Source of the DNA: Candidatus Poribacteria bacterium
GTDB lineage: Bacteria > Poribacteria > WGA-4E > WGA-3G
Assembly: GCA_022822085.1 (NCBI GenBank)
Contig: JAJECK010000117.1
Coordinates: 1 to 57,740 of the forward strand
Direction: 5' to 3'
Length of the DNA stretch: 57,740 nucleotides
Shown: piece after piece, positions 43,308 through 53,209 of the stretch
Layout of the letters: each line of letters opens with the position of its first letter
How positions within the stretch are numbered: the stretch's first letter is position 1
The notes under the pieces: model-generated
Database searches by the model: none
What the model was told of the DNA's origin: nothing
Seen by the model: the letters and a program-made list of their open reading frames with translations, nothing else
Position numbers and translations under genes: made by a program

Positions 43308-45521
43308 ATGCCTCAACTTACAAAATACCGACTCGCCATAATATTCATGCTTCTTTTCATTCCATTGACTTTTCTATGTGGTTGTAATTCACAAGATGAC
43401 CCACAGAAACCCAGACCGTCATCCCCTAAATCAACCATTCCTAAAGTTGTAGAACCTGTTGAGTTGCCGCGTCCTGAAGATTGGCACATGTTCATGCACG
43501 ATTTGCAATTCTCTGGCAAGAGTTCAGATCAGAAACTTAAACCGCCGTTCCAATTAGTATGGCAATTTAAGACAGGTGGGCCCCTGACTGCTTCACCTGT
43601 AACCGCAAATGGTATACTCTATATCGGTTCTGCAGATGGAAAATTTTACGCATTAAATGCAAAAGAATGGGGCATAAAATGGGTTTTTGATGCTGGCAGT
43701 GCGATCCGGTTTTCTGCTGTCGTATGGGGTAATCGTGTCTATTTTAACACACGCGATAACATATTCTATGCTCTTGATGCAGAAACAGGTGATATGCTAT
43801 GGGAATTTGAGACGAAAGGGTGGATGGATTCACCACCCGTTGTATTTGATGGGATCGTCTACACGGGGGCATATAGATCGCGGATATATATGCTGGATGC
43901 ATTTACGGGGAAACTCAAATCAGAACGGCGACGTACGGTCACAATTAACGGCATAGAATACGGATGTTCCAATGCAGAGTTCCGGCCTGTAATACCAAAT
44001 TACAATGCTGAATTATGGCGTAGTTATACTATCGCAAGTGAGAGTTACCCCGTCATCGCGAATGATCATGTCTATATCGGCGCGCGGGATGGAAAGACAC
44101 ATGCATTCAATCGGACATCAAAGTCAGAGGTGTGGACGCATCAGGCTGCCGGTCCTGTTGATGCTGCACCCGCAATTTCCGACGGTATGCTCTATGTCGC
44201 TTCTACAGATGGGTCAGTCTATGCATTTGCCAATGCAAGAGAAAACACATCAGTTGCTGTAGGTCCGCGTAAACACGGTGTGGTTACACGCGATAACGTT
44301 GCCGTATTTACCGAAAAAGAGAACACTTCACCTATATACCATCTCAATGATGGCACAAGTCTACCGATTGTTCAAATCGAACAGGACTGGTATCAGGTGG
44401 AATTGCCGAACACAGAGGTAGTCTGGATCAATAAATTTACCTTCGGGGAATTTGAGGAAACCGATGGTGTGATGTTCAACAAAAACTATTGTGGAACACC
44501 GCGGGTGATGCATTTAATTGAAGGGGCGGAATACCCTAAATGGAGTCCAAACGGTGAACTCGTTGCTATGCTAAAGAGAAATGACCTGAGTGGAAGTTAT
44601 TGGAAAGCAAACGAATTATGGATTATGGACAAAGAGGGAAAACAAACGAAACAGCTTTATACCGGTGATTTCTACAATCCCCATGTCTCTTGGTCTCTGG
44701 ATAGTCGTCTCTTGGCATTTGAGGTAGAAGTTGACGGTGAACGTTATATCCATATTGTTGATTGGGAATTGGGACATATCAAAAAACTGGTCAGAGGAAC
44801 AGCACCAGCATGGTCACCGACTGCAAATCAGGTGGCATTCAAACGACGAGACAAAGGGCATGATATCGTTTATCGGATAAACAGCGATGGTAGTGGTGTC
44901 AGAGAGATAGCGCGTGTTCCATTCAAACAATCTCGGTATACCTATACTTATATACACGCACCTTCTTGGTCGCCACATGGAGATATACTTGCTTTTGAGG
45001 TGGCACAAGATCAAAAAGTAGGGGACGGGACAGTCTCTTATGCAGCTATCCGAATTCAAAATGTAGAAGGTGAACGGCTACGACAGATCATAACACAACA
45101 TCAACGTGCCCGTCAGCTGCAATGGTCATCGGATGGAACACGACTGGCTTATGTGGTATCTGGTAGTATCCGACAGGCTCCTGTTCTTGATAAATGGATA
45201 CATCTTGCTGAGATTACAAATAATTCGGCAAAACACCAAGTACTCAAACATACTTCACCAGCATGGTCCCCCTCAGGAAACCGATTGGCATATTTTGAAC
45301 GTGAAGATTGTGCAGGACTTCGGTGGAAGGTCTGGATTTATGATTTAGACAACGGAAAGAGATATCCGATTGCCCGGACATCTATGAATCTTACCTCAAT
45401 TGTGTGGATGCCGGACAGTAAAAGTCTCTGTTTATGGCATACCTCAGAATATTTGCGAAATAATAAATATAAACCTGCCAATACAATGGGGTGGATAGTA
45501 CCAATCAACCTCTCTCAGTAG
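43308..45521 (+). CDS. Lipoprotein with PQQ-type propeller, SH3-like and PD40/TolB-like domains
   Basis: 737 residues. Lipoprotein signal with lipobox FLCGC. Residues about 55-300 are PQQ/WD-like propeller blades (WQFKTGGPLTASPVTANGILYIGSADGKFYALNA and repeats of it). Residues about 310-370 look like an SH3-type module (VGPRKHGVVTRDNVAVF to VELPNTEVVWINKF). Residues about 395-737 are PD40/TolB-like blades (YPKWSPNGELVAML, PAWSPTANQVAFKR, PSWSPHGDILAFE, PAWSPSGNRLAYFE). Two propellers bridged by SH3 suggest an extracytoplasmic scaffold or sensor; no catalytic site is visible. It stands alone on the plus strand. Confidence 0.8.
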   Translation: MPQLTKYRLAIIFMLLFIPLTFLCGCNSQDDPQKPRPSSPKSTIPKVVEPVELPRPEDWHMFMHDLQFSGKSSDQKLKPPFQLVWQFKTGGPLTASPVTANGILYIGSADGKFYALNAKEWGIKWVFDAGSAIRFSAVVWGNRVYFNTRDNIFYALDAETGDMLWEFETKGWMDSPPVVFDGIVYTGAYRSRIYMLDAFTGKLKSERRRTVTINGIEYGCSNAEFRPVIPNYNAELWRSYTIASESYPVIANDHVYIGARDGKTHAFNRTSKSEVWTHQAAGPVDAAPAISDGMLYVASTDGSVYAFANARENTSVAVGPRKHGVVTRDNVAVFTEKENTSPIYHLNDGTSLPIVQIEQDWYQVELPNTEVVWINKFTFGEFEETDGVMFNKNYCGTPRVMHLIEGAEYPKWSPNGELVAMLKRNDLSGSYWKANELWIMDKEGKQTKQLYTGDFYNPHVSWSLDSRLLAFEVEVDGERYIHIVDWELGHIKKLVRGTAPAWSPTANQVAFKRRDKGHDIVYRINSDGSGVREIARVPFKQSRYTYTYIHAPSWSPHGDILAFEVAQDQKVGDGTVSYAAIRIQNVEGERLRQIITQHQRARQLQWSSDGTRLAYVVSGSIRQAPVLDKWIHLAEITNNSAKHQVLKHTSPAWSPSGNRLAYFEREDCAGLRWKVWIYDLDNGKRYPIARTSMNLTSIVWMPDSKSLCLWHTSEYLRNNKYKPANTMGWIVPINLSQ

Positions 45522-45601
45522 TTTCGGTACAATTGAATGCCTCTGTAGGACCAATAATTTCCTTGACAAACACTTTCATTATATAATATGCTTTAATTGT
45601 T

Positions 45602-46221
45602 ATGCAGGATGATGCGTTTGAAGAACTAAAATATTTTGAGTTTCCGAAATTTGATATTCTTTTTCTGAGTGTGAAGGAAACCGAAGCATCTGAGTTAACC
45701 AGAACGGATCATCCGATTGGCTGGTTGTTCACCGTTCTCCAAAAAGAACATGCAAACAAGGATGAAATAAGCAGAACATTGATTGATGCTGCAAAGCATA
45801 TCAATACGCTTGACGCTGAAGATAAAGGACAGTGGCGGCGTGCAATTTTCTATCTATATCTACTGATTTTTCACCGTCGTCCATCTGTAGAGCATGATGA
45901 GTTAAAGACGTTGGTTCATCAAGAAGTACAACAATCTGCTTTTAGAGAGGAGGGAGCAGTCATGGCACAGACAATGGCTGATTATTTATTTGAACAAGGT
46001 CAAAAACAAGGTCTAATTTTAGGTGAAAAAAGGGTGAAAAAAAGGGTGAAAAAAGAGGCGAAAAAAGGGGTGAAACACGAGCGAAGCGCGATAGTCTCTT
46101 GAAACTACTTAGCCTTCGTTTTGAATCAGTTCCGGAACCTATTATCAAGAAGGTCTCTGGCCTGCGGAGCCATGCTAAACTGGATACACTTTTCGAGAAA
46201 GCAGTTACCACACACACTTGA
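45602..46221 (+). pseudogene. Frameshifted Rpn-family nuclease/transposase remnant
   Basis: The first frame (45602-46102, 166 residues) has the family's helical middle (HPIGWLFTVLQKE, QWRRAIFYLYLLIFHRRPS) and then a tail of near 12-base repeats (ggtgaaaaaag). The first unit has lost one A, so the frame leaves the GEKRGEKR register and ends soon after. In the register of the other units the frame continues GETRAKRDSLLKLLSLRFESVPEPIIKKV to a stop at 46219-46221, the usual C-terminus of this family. The N-terminal nuclease motif region is short or missing. Either decayed or switchable by slippage in the A-runs. Confidence 0.7.
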
Positions 46222-46333
46222 TGAAATTGACTGGGATAATGTGTAATCTTTGAATATGTCAACCGTGGTATTATCTGAAAATCATCAGGTATTCGTTTCC
46301 TTAAATACTACCTATCCTCTTTGGTATGTAGAA

Positions 46334-47515
46334 TCAAAACGCAGCCTCAAGCAGATGCAGCATATCCTGTTCTGTGCACTGCCGAGGATTGAATTTATGG
46401 CAGTGATCAAGCATAGAATCGGTGGCAAGTTTCGGTATTTTTTCTCTGGCTAATCCTGCTGAACCCAGACCTGTGGGCATTTTGAGTTCGTCGTTCAATG
46501 AACAGATTTCATCAATTGCAGCACATGCTGCTTCACCTTTAGACATACTTTCCACATTTACACCCAAGGCAACAGCAATTTCAGCATACTTGTCAAGGGC
46601 ATGAGGCAAGTTAAATTCCATCACAGGCGGTAAGAGAATTGCATTAGCAACACCGTGTGGAATCGGTGCGTCTGTTGACAATTGATGGGCGATGGAGTGG
46701 ACTGCTCCAAGTCCTTTTTGAAACGCGAACGCGCCCATACACGATGCTAACAACATCTCACTTCGTGCCTTCAGGTCTCCTCCCTGATGGTATACGGTTC
46801 GGATATTCGCTCCCAACATCTTCACTGCTTGCAATGCTACGCCTTCTGAAATTGGGTGATATTTCGTTGCAACATACGCTTCAATCCCGTGTGTAATTGC
46901 ATCCATACCTGTTGCTGCAGTCAACGCCTGCGGCATTTCCACAGTCAATACAGGGTCAAGCAGGGCAAGGTTAGACATATTGAAACGTGTTATAATAGCA
47001 CGTTTTCGCCACCTGTTTGTCGTTTGTAATGAGGTGTCGGTAATGATAGCACCTTGAGATACTTCGCTACCTGTTCCCGCTGTTGTCGGCACACATATCA
47101 ACGGTGGCATGTCGTTGCGTATCTTATTGGCACCATCCGAATCAACATAGTACGGTTCTAATGGTGGTGAGTGGGTAGTCAAGAGTCGGATAGCCTTAGC
47201 GGCATCCATCACACTGCCACCACCTACAGCGATGACAATATCACATTTTTCTTTTTGATAGACTTCCAGACCTTGTGTGATGCTAATATCCGTGGGGTTC
47301 GGTTCAATGTCAATGTAGCTCGCATAAGGTATATTCGCTGCATCTAACGGTGCGACTGCTTGACTCAATATACCCGCGTTCTGGATTCCCGTATCACTAA
47401 CGATATAAGGTTTTTTGCTTCCAAAAGCCTTGACATGCTCAGCCAAATTTGCGATTGCACCTTCCCCAAATTCAATTTGTGGTGGCAAAAAATAGGTATG
47501 AATATCTCGGTTCAA
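46334..47515 (-). CDS. Iron-containing alcohol dehydrogenase
   Basis: 393 residues of the Fe-dependent ADH family (group III), NAD(P)-linked oxidoreductases of alcohols and aldehydes. Seen: GGGSVMDAAKAIRLL (about residue 97, nucleotide-binding), PTTAGTGSEVSQGAIITD, DAITHGIEAYVA and the metal-binding region AVHSIAHQLSTDAPIPHGVANAILLP with conserved His/Asp. Start is TTG at 47515 with AGGAA 7 bases upstream, and the frame begins 18 bases after the stop of the Dam-like gene on the same strand, so the two may be cotranscribed. The exact substrate is unknown. Confidence 0.86.
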   Translation of the reverse strand: MNRDIHTYFLPPQIEFGEGAIANLAEHVKAFGSKKPYIVSDTGIQNAGILSQAVAPLDAANIPYASYIDIEPNPTDISITQGLEVYQKEKCDIVIAVGGGSVMDAAKAIRLLTTHSPPLEPYYVDSDGANKIRNDMPPLICVPTTAGTGSEVSQGAIITDTSLQTTNRWRKRAIITRFNMSNLALLDPVLTVEMPQALTAATGMDAITHGIEAYVATKYHPISEGVALQAVKMLGANIRTVYHQGGDLKARSEMLLASCMGAFAFQKGLGAVHSIAHQLSTDAPIPHGVANAILLPPVMEFNLPHALDKYAEIAVALGVNVESMSKGEAACAAIDEICSLNDELKMPTGLGSAGLAREKIPKLATDSMLDHCHKFNPRQCTEQDMLHLLEAAF

Positions 47516-47533
47516 ATTAGATTCCTATTATCT

Positions 47534-48364
47534 TTAGTAGTTTTTGATAAACAACTCATTTCCCTTTGCAGCAGTGTGTTTTTTGTAATTATTCATCCCG
47601 TATTGTAAGGTCCACTCTTGAATCTCAGCAAAATCAAAAATGTCTCGGATTATAGGTGAATCATCATAAGTAATCAACCATTTGTGTTGACAGTTTTTCA
47701 TGTTTTCGGCGAATTGAACATGGTCAAAGGTCGTATGCAACATGCCTCTTGGACCATACAACTTTGATTCGGTAGCTTTCCAATAGGGAGGGTCGAGGAA
47801 AATAAATACATCATCACCGTCGTGGAAAAGAGAATTAGTGTAATCATCTGATGTGATTTTGACACCAGACAGATAAGGTGAAATCATCTTGACTCTCTCT
47901 ATAGATGAATCCGTAAATCGTTTTTGATACGCGGCTTCTGAGTAGCCCCCTGAATCCACTATGCCTGAGAATGTAATTCGGTTAAGAATAAAGAATCGAA
48001 CAGCCCGTTCAAATTCCGGAAGCAGTTTTCTGTTTTGACTAAGCAAATCCTTGGCCTGTGTTAAGTCTTCAAATAGAACTCTACCGTTTTTATTATTCGT
48101 TTTTGTGTCTGTTAATGTCTTGACTAAATCAACATGATTGTCCCGTGTTTGTTTCCAGAAACAGTATAGGTCGTAATTTAGGTCATTGATCCAGTAGGAA
48201 ATTGTATTTTGAAAAATGCTGCGGACAGCAAAAAAGACAGAACCACCACCGACAAAGGGTTCTCTAAACTCTGATATGCCCGGTGGAATATGTGGAAGAA
48301 TCTGCTTTAACGCTCTGGATTTTCCGCCAGGGTACCTTAATGGACTTTTTGCTAACTCACACAC
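47534..48364 (-). CDS. dam: Dam-type DNA adenine methyltransferase (D12 class)
   Basis: 276 residues, N6-adenine methyltransferase of the D12 class, alpha group. Motif X/I region SPLRYPGGKSRALKQILPHIP and FREPFVGGGSVFFAV (S-adenosylmethionine binding), and catalytic motif IV FLDPPYW (about residue 196). Target sequence cannot be read from the protein; GATC is one possibility only. No restriction endonuclease is next to it, so it may be an orphan/regulatory methylase or a phage-derived one. The frame starts with GTG and has a poor ribosome site, so the exact start is uncertain. It is followed 18 bases later by the iron ADH gene. Confidence 0.85.
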   Translation of the reverse strand: MCELAKSPLRYPGGKSRALKQILPHIPPGISEFREPFVGGGSVFFAVRSIFQNTISYWINDLNYDLYCFWKQTRDNHVDLVKTLTDTKTNNKNGRVLFEDLTQAKDLLSQNRKLLPEFERAVRFFILNRITFSGIVDSGGYSEAAYQKRFTDSSIERVKMISPYLSGVKITSDDYTNSLFHDGDDVFIFLDPPYWKATESKLYGPRGMLHTTFDHVQFAENMKNCQHKWLITYDDSPIIRDIFDFAEIQEWTLQYGMNNYKKHTAAKGNELFIKNY

Positions 48365-48594
48365 GATAATTATTGTTGATATTTATACTTTTTAGATATA
48401 ATGTACTCATTTTTAACCACTATACTACGAAAATTACAAAGTTGTCACCTGAATTTATGTTTATATGCGTATGTCTATAATATAGCACGTATAACGTTAA
48501 TATTCAAGATATTTGCACAGACATAAAAGTTGATATTTTTCATCACACACAATATAATAAATTGCATATCCGCCCAAACACATTACAACAATAG

Positions 48595-51057
48595 ATGAAA
48601 CTCAAACCACGTCCCGCACTCCTTTTTCTCATACCGTTCCTTCTCGGCATCGTAGCGGGGGAATACACCTCAATTCCAATCTTGTTGATATGGGTCCTCG
48701 TATTAGTGTGCTTCATCGGTAGCATTCTGACAAGAACTCGCGCCCAATTTCTGTGCTATCTATTGCTACACATCGCAGTCTTTACTTGTGGGATGCTGCG
48801 ATTGGAAATTGCCACCGTTCCGACAATTCCTCACCATTTTTATGACCAACCCGTTAGCTTCACAGGCAAAACAGTATACCAACCAGAACGCGGTGAGACG
48901 TGGGACGCATGTTATGCTGTTGGACAAGTTCAACTACTATCTGATCCTGCACAGAAAGTACCGGCAAAGATGCTGATCCGATTTCAGGATAGGCAACCAC
49001 TACGTTACGGAAAACACCTCACTCTGACAGGTGTGCTCCAACAACCGCGATCGCAGCGGAATCCTGGCGGATTTGACTATCGGGCATATCTTTCCCGACA
49101 AAAGGTATCTGGCATCATAGCTCATAAAGGATTGCTGCATATCGGCAAACAATCCGGATTTCTACCACTGCGTTGGATTGAAACATTACGTCTAAAAACG
49201 GAACGGGTTATTGACGGTGTATATTCGGGGTTGGAAACCGATCCTACAAGATTAAACGGACAATTGATAAAAGGGATTCTACTGGGAAAACGGAGTGATC
49301 TGCCAACAGAGACACTGGACATCTTTCGTAACAGTGGAACATTCCACGTTCTTGCAGTATCAGGCTTGCATGTCGGACTCGTGGCGATGTTTTGTTATTT
49401 CGGTTTATCACTATTTCGTATACCAAAGAAAATGCTATCCTTACTGACGATTTTGGCAGTTGTCATTTATGCTTGTTTAGTCGGTTTTCGTCCATCTGTT
49501 TTTCGTGCCACACTCATGGCAATCCTATACCTATTTGCAACCATCATAGATCGTGATGCCGATGTTTATAATCTTCTTGCAGTTGCAGCGTTAGTTTTAC
49601 TCCTGATAAACCCGGCTCAAGTGTGGGATGTTGGCTTTCAACTCTCGTTTGTGGCGGTGGCTTCCATCGTCTATTTTGTTCCGATGATGGAACGACCTTT
49701 ACGGAAGTTGTGGGAACACCCTGAATCTGTTGATGTTTTCACTATCGCGAGATATAAAAACATAACGGTGAAATGGTTAGTCCTGTCCTATCTTGTAACA
49801 TTCGCTGCACAACTCGGAACCGGTCCACTTATCACCTATCATTTTTACAGAGCGTATCCACTCGGTCTAATAGTCGGTCCGTTTGCTGTTGGTCTTGTCT
49901 CCTTAATCGTTGCAGTGGGAATGACATCGGTATGTCTGGGATTTATTTGGTTACCACTTGCTAAACTCGTGGCAATGGTCAACCATGCAATTATCTTCAT
50001 ATTTTTAGAACTCATCGGTATCTTTGGACAAAAATGGGGTGTCATGAAGTTCGTTCCAACGTTTGGTCCCATTCTTATCTACATCGCAATGTGTTTAGGA
50101 ATAACACATTGGAGATACTTGTATAAGCGATGGAAAATAGCAAGTCTAATCGGACTATCAGTGCTCGCAGTATGGATATGGGACAGTGCACTTCATGAGA
50201 AAGGTCGGTTGTTAGAGGTGATTACGCTTGATGTCGGTCAAGGAGACGCGGCTATCGTCAGATTACCAGACAAACGAACGATATTGATTGATGGCGGAAT
50301 CCAACACACCTATTTTGATGTGAAGAGACAAAAACAGGTTGATTACGATGTCGGTGAACGGATTATTGAACCTTATCTTGATGCGAACAGCATCCGGCAA
50401 CTTGATATGGTGGTCCTGACACATCCAGACCTTGACCACGGCGGTGGACTTGGACACATCCTACAAAACTATAGGGTTAAACATCTTCTCGGCATATCGG
50501 ACACGGCACTTGATGCACAAACACATCAGCGACTACGCAGCATTGCAAAGGCACGTGATATTCCTTATTCTTTCCGATATAAAAGTGAAATAGATATGAC
50601 TTCGGATGTGAGATTAAATCTCCTGCATCCAATAGATGAAGCGTCCACTAATCTGATGGACGATAATAAGAACGATGATTCACTTGTGCTGAAACTCAGT
50701 TATGGTGAGGTGGACATACTATTCACTGGCGATATTGAAACAAAAGCCGAAACTCGCTTGATTACGTCTGGGCAAGATTTAAGATCGGAGGTACTGAAGG
50801 TGCCACATCACGGCAGCCGCAGCTCCAGCAGTGCGCGATTTTTGGATAAAGTGCAACCGCGTTACGCTATTTTCTCACTCGGTAAAAACAACCGCTATCA
50901 ATTACCGCATAGTGAGGTAGTAGCACGATATCAGGAACGTAATTGTGTGCAGCTGAGAACAGATCAACTCGGGGCAATAATACTCAAAACTGATGGGAAA
51001 CGGTGCTGGTTTAGGTATACCGTTTTACCAAAAGGTAGTATCAATGATCTGTACTGA
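48595..51057 (+). CDS. comEC: ComEC/Rec2-type DNA uptake channel
   Basis: 820 residues. N-terminal membrane helices and an OB-fold-like region (about 60-185, SFTGKTVYQPERGETW), the Competence membrane domain (about 220-500, GILLGKRSDLPTETLDIFRNSGTFHVLAVSGLHVGLVAMFCYF), and a C-terminal metallo-beta-lactamase-like domain (about 540-820, LDVGQGDAAIVRLPDKRTILIDGG, VVLTHPDLDHGGGLGHIL, LKVPHHGSRSSSS). This is the inner-membrane DNA channel of natural transformation in other bacteria; no other competence genes are in the window. The start ATG is 5 bases after an AACAATAG stretch with no strong ribosome site. Its 3' end overlaps a convergent WD40 gene by 17 bases. Confidence 0.9.
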   Translation: MKLKPRPALLFLIPFLLGIVAGEYTSIPILLIWVLVLVCFIGSILTRTRAQFLCYLLLHIAVFTCGMLRLEIATVPTIPHHFYDQPVSFTGKTVYQPERGETWDACYAVGQVQLLSDPAQKVPAKMLIRFQDRQPLRYGKHLTLTGVLQQPRSQRNPGGFDYRAYLSRQKVSGIIAHKGLLHIGKQSGFLPLRWIETLRLKTERVIDGVYSGLETDPTRLNGQLIKGILLGKRSDLPTETLDIFRNSGTFHVLAVSGLHVGLVAMFCYFGLSLFRIPKKMLSLLTILAVVIYACLVGFRPSVFRATLMAILYLFATIIDRDADVYNLLAVAALVLLLINPAQVWDVGFQLSFVAVASIVYFVPMMERPLRKLWEHPESVDVFTIARYKNITVKWLVLSYLVTFAAQLGTGPLITYHFYRAYPLGLIVGPFAVGLVSLIVAVGMTSVCLGFIWLPLAKLVAMVNHAIIFIFLELIGIFGQKWGVMKFVPTFGPILIYIAMCLGITHWRYLYKRWKIASLIGLSVLAVWIWDSALHEKGRLLEVITLDVGQGDAAIVRLPDKRTILIDGGIQHTYFDVKRQKQVDYDVGERIIEPYLDANSIRQLDMVVLTHPDLDHGGGLGHILQNYRVKHLLGISDTALDAQTHQRLRSIAKARDIPYSFRYKSEIDMTSDVRLNLLHPIDEASTNLMDDNKNDDSLVLKLSYGEVDILFTGDIETKAETRLITSGQDLRSEVLKVPHHGSRSSSSARFLDKVQPRYAIFSLGKNNRYQLPHSEVVARYQERNCVQLRTDQLGAIILKTDGKRCWFRYTVLPKGSINDLY

Positions 51058-52057
51058 ATGTTCGCACGAGCTTACCCGTGTCCACATTCCACAGTTGGAT
51101 TACACCCATACAGGCACTGGCAACAATCCTATCATCGGGATCCGGACTGAATAGCACCCAGGGACCGCCATGTCCAGAATAACTCGTCCGCGGTCCTGAA
51201 AGTACTTGGAGGTGTTCACCTGTTTTCGCATCCCACAGATGGGATGAAAAACCACCTGCACCAGCGATTAATTTTCCATCCGGACTGAATGCAACGTTTG
51301 ATACACCCCCCATAAATGTGTCCTCACTGTTTATGTCTGAAAATGTACGGACGAGTTTTCCTGTTTTTGTTTCCCACAGACGAATAGTATTTCTCATGTC
51401 TCCAGATAGAATATACTTTCCATCAGGACTAAATGCAATGCTTTCAGCAGCATCCGAGTGTCCTGAGAGTATTTGGTGGCGTTTTCCCGTGCTCACATGC
51501 CACAGACGAACGGTTCTATCATAACTTCCGGTAGCTAACTGCTTTCCATCCCGACTGTAGGCAATGCACCTGACAAAATTCGAATGCCCTTTAAATGTTT
51601 GGAGAAGTTGTTCCGTTTTCGCATCCCACAAACTGACGGTTCTATCGTCATTAGTATATGCGATAGTCCTCCCAACAGGACTTAACGTGACGTAATGTGT
51701 CCCTTGTGGCGGAAAATTATTGAGTGTTCGTAAGTGTTCTTTAGTTTTCGAATCTCGCATCTGAATGGTACCGATTGAATTAACACTTATCAACGTCTTA
51801 CCATCCTGACTAAACGCGACACGCCAAGGTCTGCCTACATCCTCTGTAAATACTTCGGGTTTGTCATCTGTCTGTGTATTAAAGATCAGAATACCAGACT
51901 CAATCACAACAGCGAGTCGTTTGCCATCAGCTGAATACCTTACATCATAGATTCCATGTTTGTCATTTTCTGCCTGTGAAATTTGGGTGAAGTTGTTGGT
52001 TGTAATTGTTAGTGCCATTAACAAGACTATAAATATCGTAAACAATCCATTTTTCAT
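51041..52057 (-). CDS. Secreted WD40-repeat protein
   Basis: 338 residues: signal peptide (about 1-28) and a single seven- to eight-bladed WD40 propeller with repeats such as VAFSQDGKTLISVNSIGTIQMRD, IAYSRDGKQLATGSYDRTVRLWH and IAFSPDGKYILSGDMRNTIRLWE. No extra domain or catalytic motif. Its last 17 bases overlap the 3' end of the convergent comEC gene. One of four WD40 proteins in 6.7 kb. GGAGAA precedes the ATG. Confidence 0.85.
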   Translation of the reverse strand: MKNGLFTIFIVLLMALTITTNNFTQISQAENDKHGIYDVRYSADGKRLAVVIESGILIFNTQTDDKPEVFTEDVGRPWRVAFSQDGKTLISVNSIGTIQMRDSKTKEHLRTLNNFPPQGTHYVTLSPVGRTIAYTNDDRTVSLWDAKTEQLLQTFKGHSNFVRCIAYSRDGKQLATGSYDRTVRLWHVSTGKRHQILSGHSDAAESIAFSPDGKYILSGDMRNTIRLWETKTGKLVRTFSDINSEDTFMGGVSNVAFSPDGKLIAGAGGFSSHLWDAKTGEHLQVLSGPRTSYSGHGGPWVLFSPDPDDRIVASACMGVIQLWNVDTGKLVRTFSTDH

Positions 52058-52132
52058 TGTGAATTCTCCTTAGTGAGGACACAACACTATAGCGGAAAAG
52101 TAGACTTACATAAAAGCAACTCTCCCATTTTC

Positions 52133-52876
52133 TCAAAACTTCGGTTCAAATCCATATTTCTTAAGTTTTTCTAAATGCCTTTTCGCGCCTGCTTCTGAAG
52201 CAAAATTCTGTCCTTCCTGTTTAAATAATCCAAGGACTTCGTCTATCGCTTCCTCTGAATAATCTTTTGATTGCATATTTACCCTTGCTGATTCAAAAAA
52301 ATTAGGTGGCATTTTTTCAAGCACTTTACCACTTCGTATATTATCAAAGTACGCTTGCTGCTCTTTAGCAGAAAGAGTATTTAAATGATTTGCCAGTTCT
52401 GTATTTCGTATTTCTGAATGCTTCTTGAGTTCATTTATCCTGGCTTCAAATTCATTTAACTCGTTTCTGACAGTCTCAATATACTTTCTTGCCTCTTCCA
52501 TTTTCTCGACACTTAAGTCTTTGTGATTATGGTCATTAGACTCATCCGGATGATGTGTAAGTGAGTCAGACTCTTTCTGTTTACGTAGAGAGGTAGCGTT
52601 TTCGATTCCCTCATGTCCAGATTGACTCATCGCCTTTGGCCGTTTATGTGTTTTCGAAGTGTCATTTTCTTGAGTGTTTTCCACTATCGGAGATTTTTTT
52701 ATAACCGCTGCGTCTACCGTGTCATCCGTTGCTATTTGTAATTTGGTGTTGTCCCGCATGACCGGTTCCGCTATGAGTTTGGGACGAACAATAGTAAAAT
52801 ACCATGTTACCCATACCATTATGATGATAAGAAACAGAAATCCTAAACTAAAAAATAATCTTTTCCCTGTGAACAT
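52133..52876 (-). CDS. Membrane-anchored protein of unknown function
   Basis: 247 residues with one N-terminal membrane helix (LFFSLGFLFLIIIMVWVTWYF, about 7-28) followed by a polar, low-complexity linker (QENDTSKTHKRPKAMSQSGHEG) and an alpha-helical, probably coiled-coil region (VEKMEEARKYIETVRNELNEFEARINELKKHSEI, about 124-160). The C-terminal end (EEAIDEVLGLFKQEG) is helical too. No domain recognised. Start has GAGGTGAC upstream. It sits between WD40 and small membrane-protein genes on the same strand. Confidence 0.7.
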   Translation of the reverse strand: MFTGKRLFFSLGFLFLIIIMVWVTWYFTIVRPKLIAEPVMRDNTKLQIATDDTVDAAVIKKSPIVENTQENDTSKTHKRPKAMSQSGHEGIENATSLRKQKESDSLTHHPDESNDHNHKDLSVEKMEEARKYIETVRNELNEFEARINELKKHSEIRNTELANHLNTLSAKEQQAYFDNIRSGKVLEKMPPNFFESARVNMQSKDYSEEAIDEVLGLFKQEGQNFASEAGAKRHLEKLKKYGFEPKF

Positions 52877-53038
52877 TCTGTCACCTCATCCGTTTTGAGG
52901 CAAACACTTTGTAGTTAAAATTTGGTGTTTACCTCATAAGTTAGCGTGTTTTGCAACTTGCCGAGAGATTAACTGTTACAGCCTCCACCCACATATCCAT
53001 TGCTATCAATAGAAAAATAACAAGGAAGGGTATTTTTT

Positions 53039-53209
53039 ATGACAATCATCAAATTTCTATTGAATTTCTTCAGCTTTATCAAGAAGATACTTAAGAATAT
53101 CTACGGTAAGTTTTGCTTCATGCGTGCATTATCACTAGGCACTTTTATTTCTTTTTCGGTGCCCTTTAGACTTCTTGAATACTTCTATGTATTTCTGTAT
53201 AGCAGGTAA
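53039..53209 (+). CDS. Possible 56-residue hydrophobic small protein
   Basis: A short frame with AAGGAAGGG 8 bases upstream of its ATG encodes 56 residues rich in Phe, Ile, Leu and Lys (start MTIIKFLLNFFSFIKK, then a second hydrophobic part LGTFISFSVPFRLLEYFYVF). It overlaps in antisense the last 75 bases of the gene at 53135-53422. Size and character would fit a small membrane peptide or type I toxin-like product, but nothing confirms that it is expressed. Confidence 0.3.
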   Translation: MTIIKFLLNFFSFIKKILKNIYGKFCFMRALSLGTFISFSVPFRLLEYFYVFLYSR

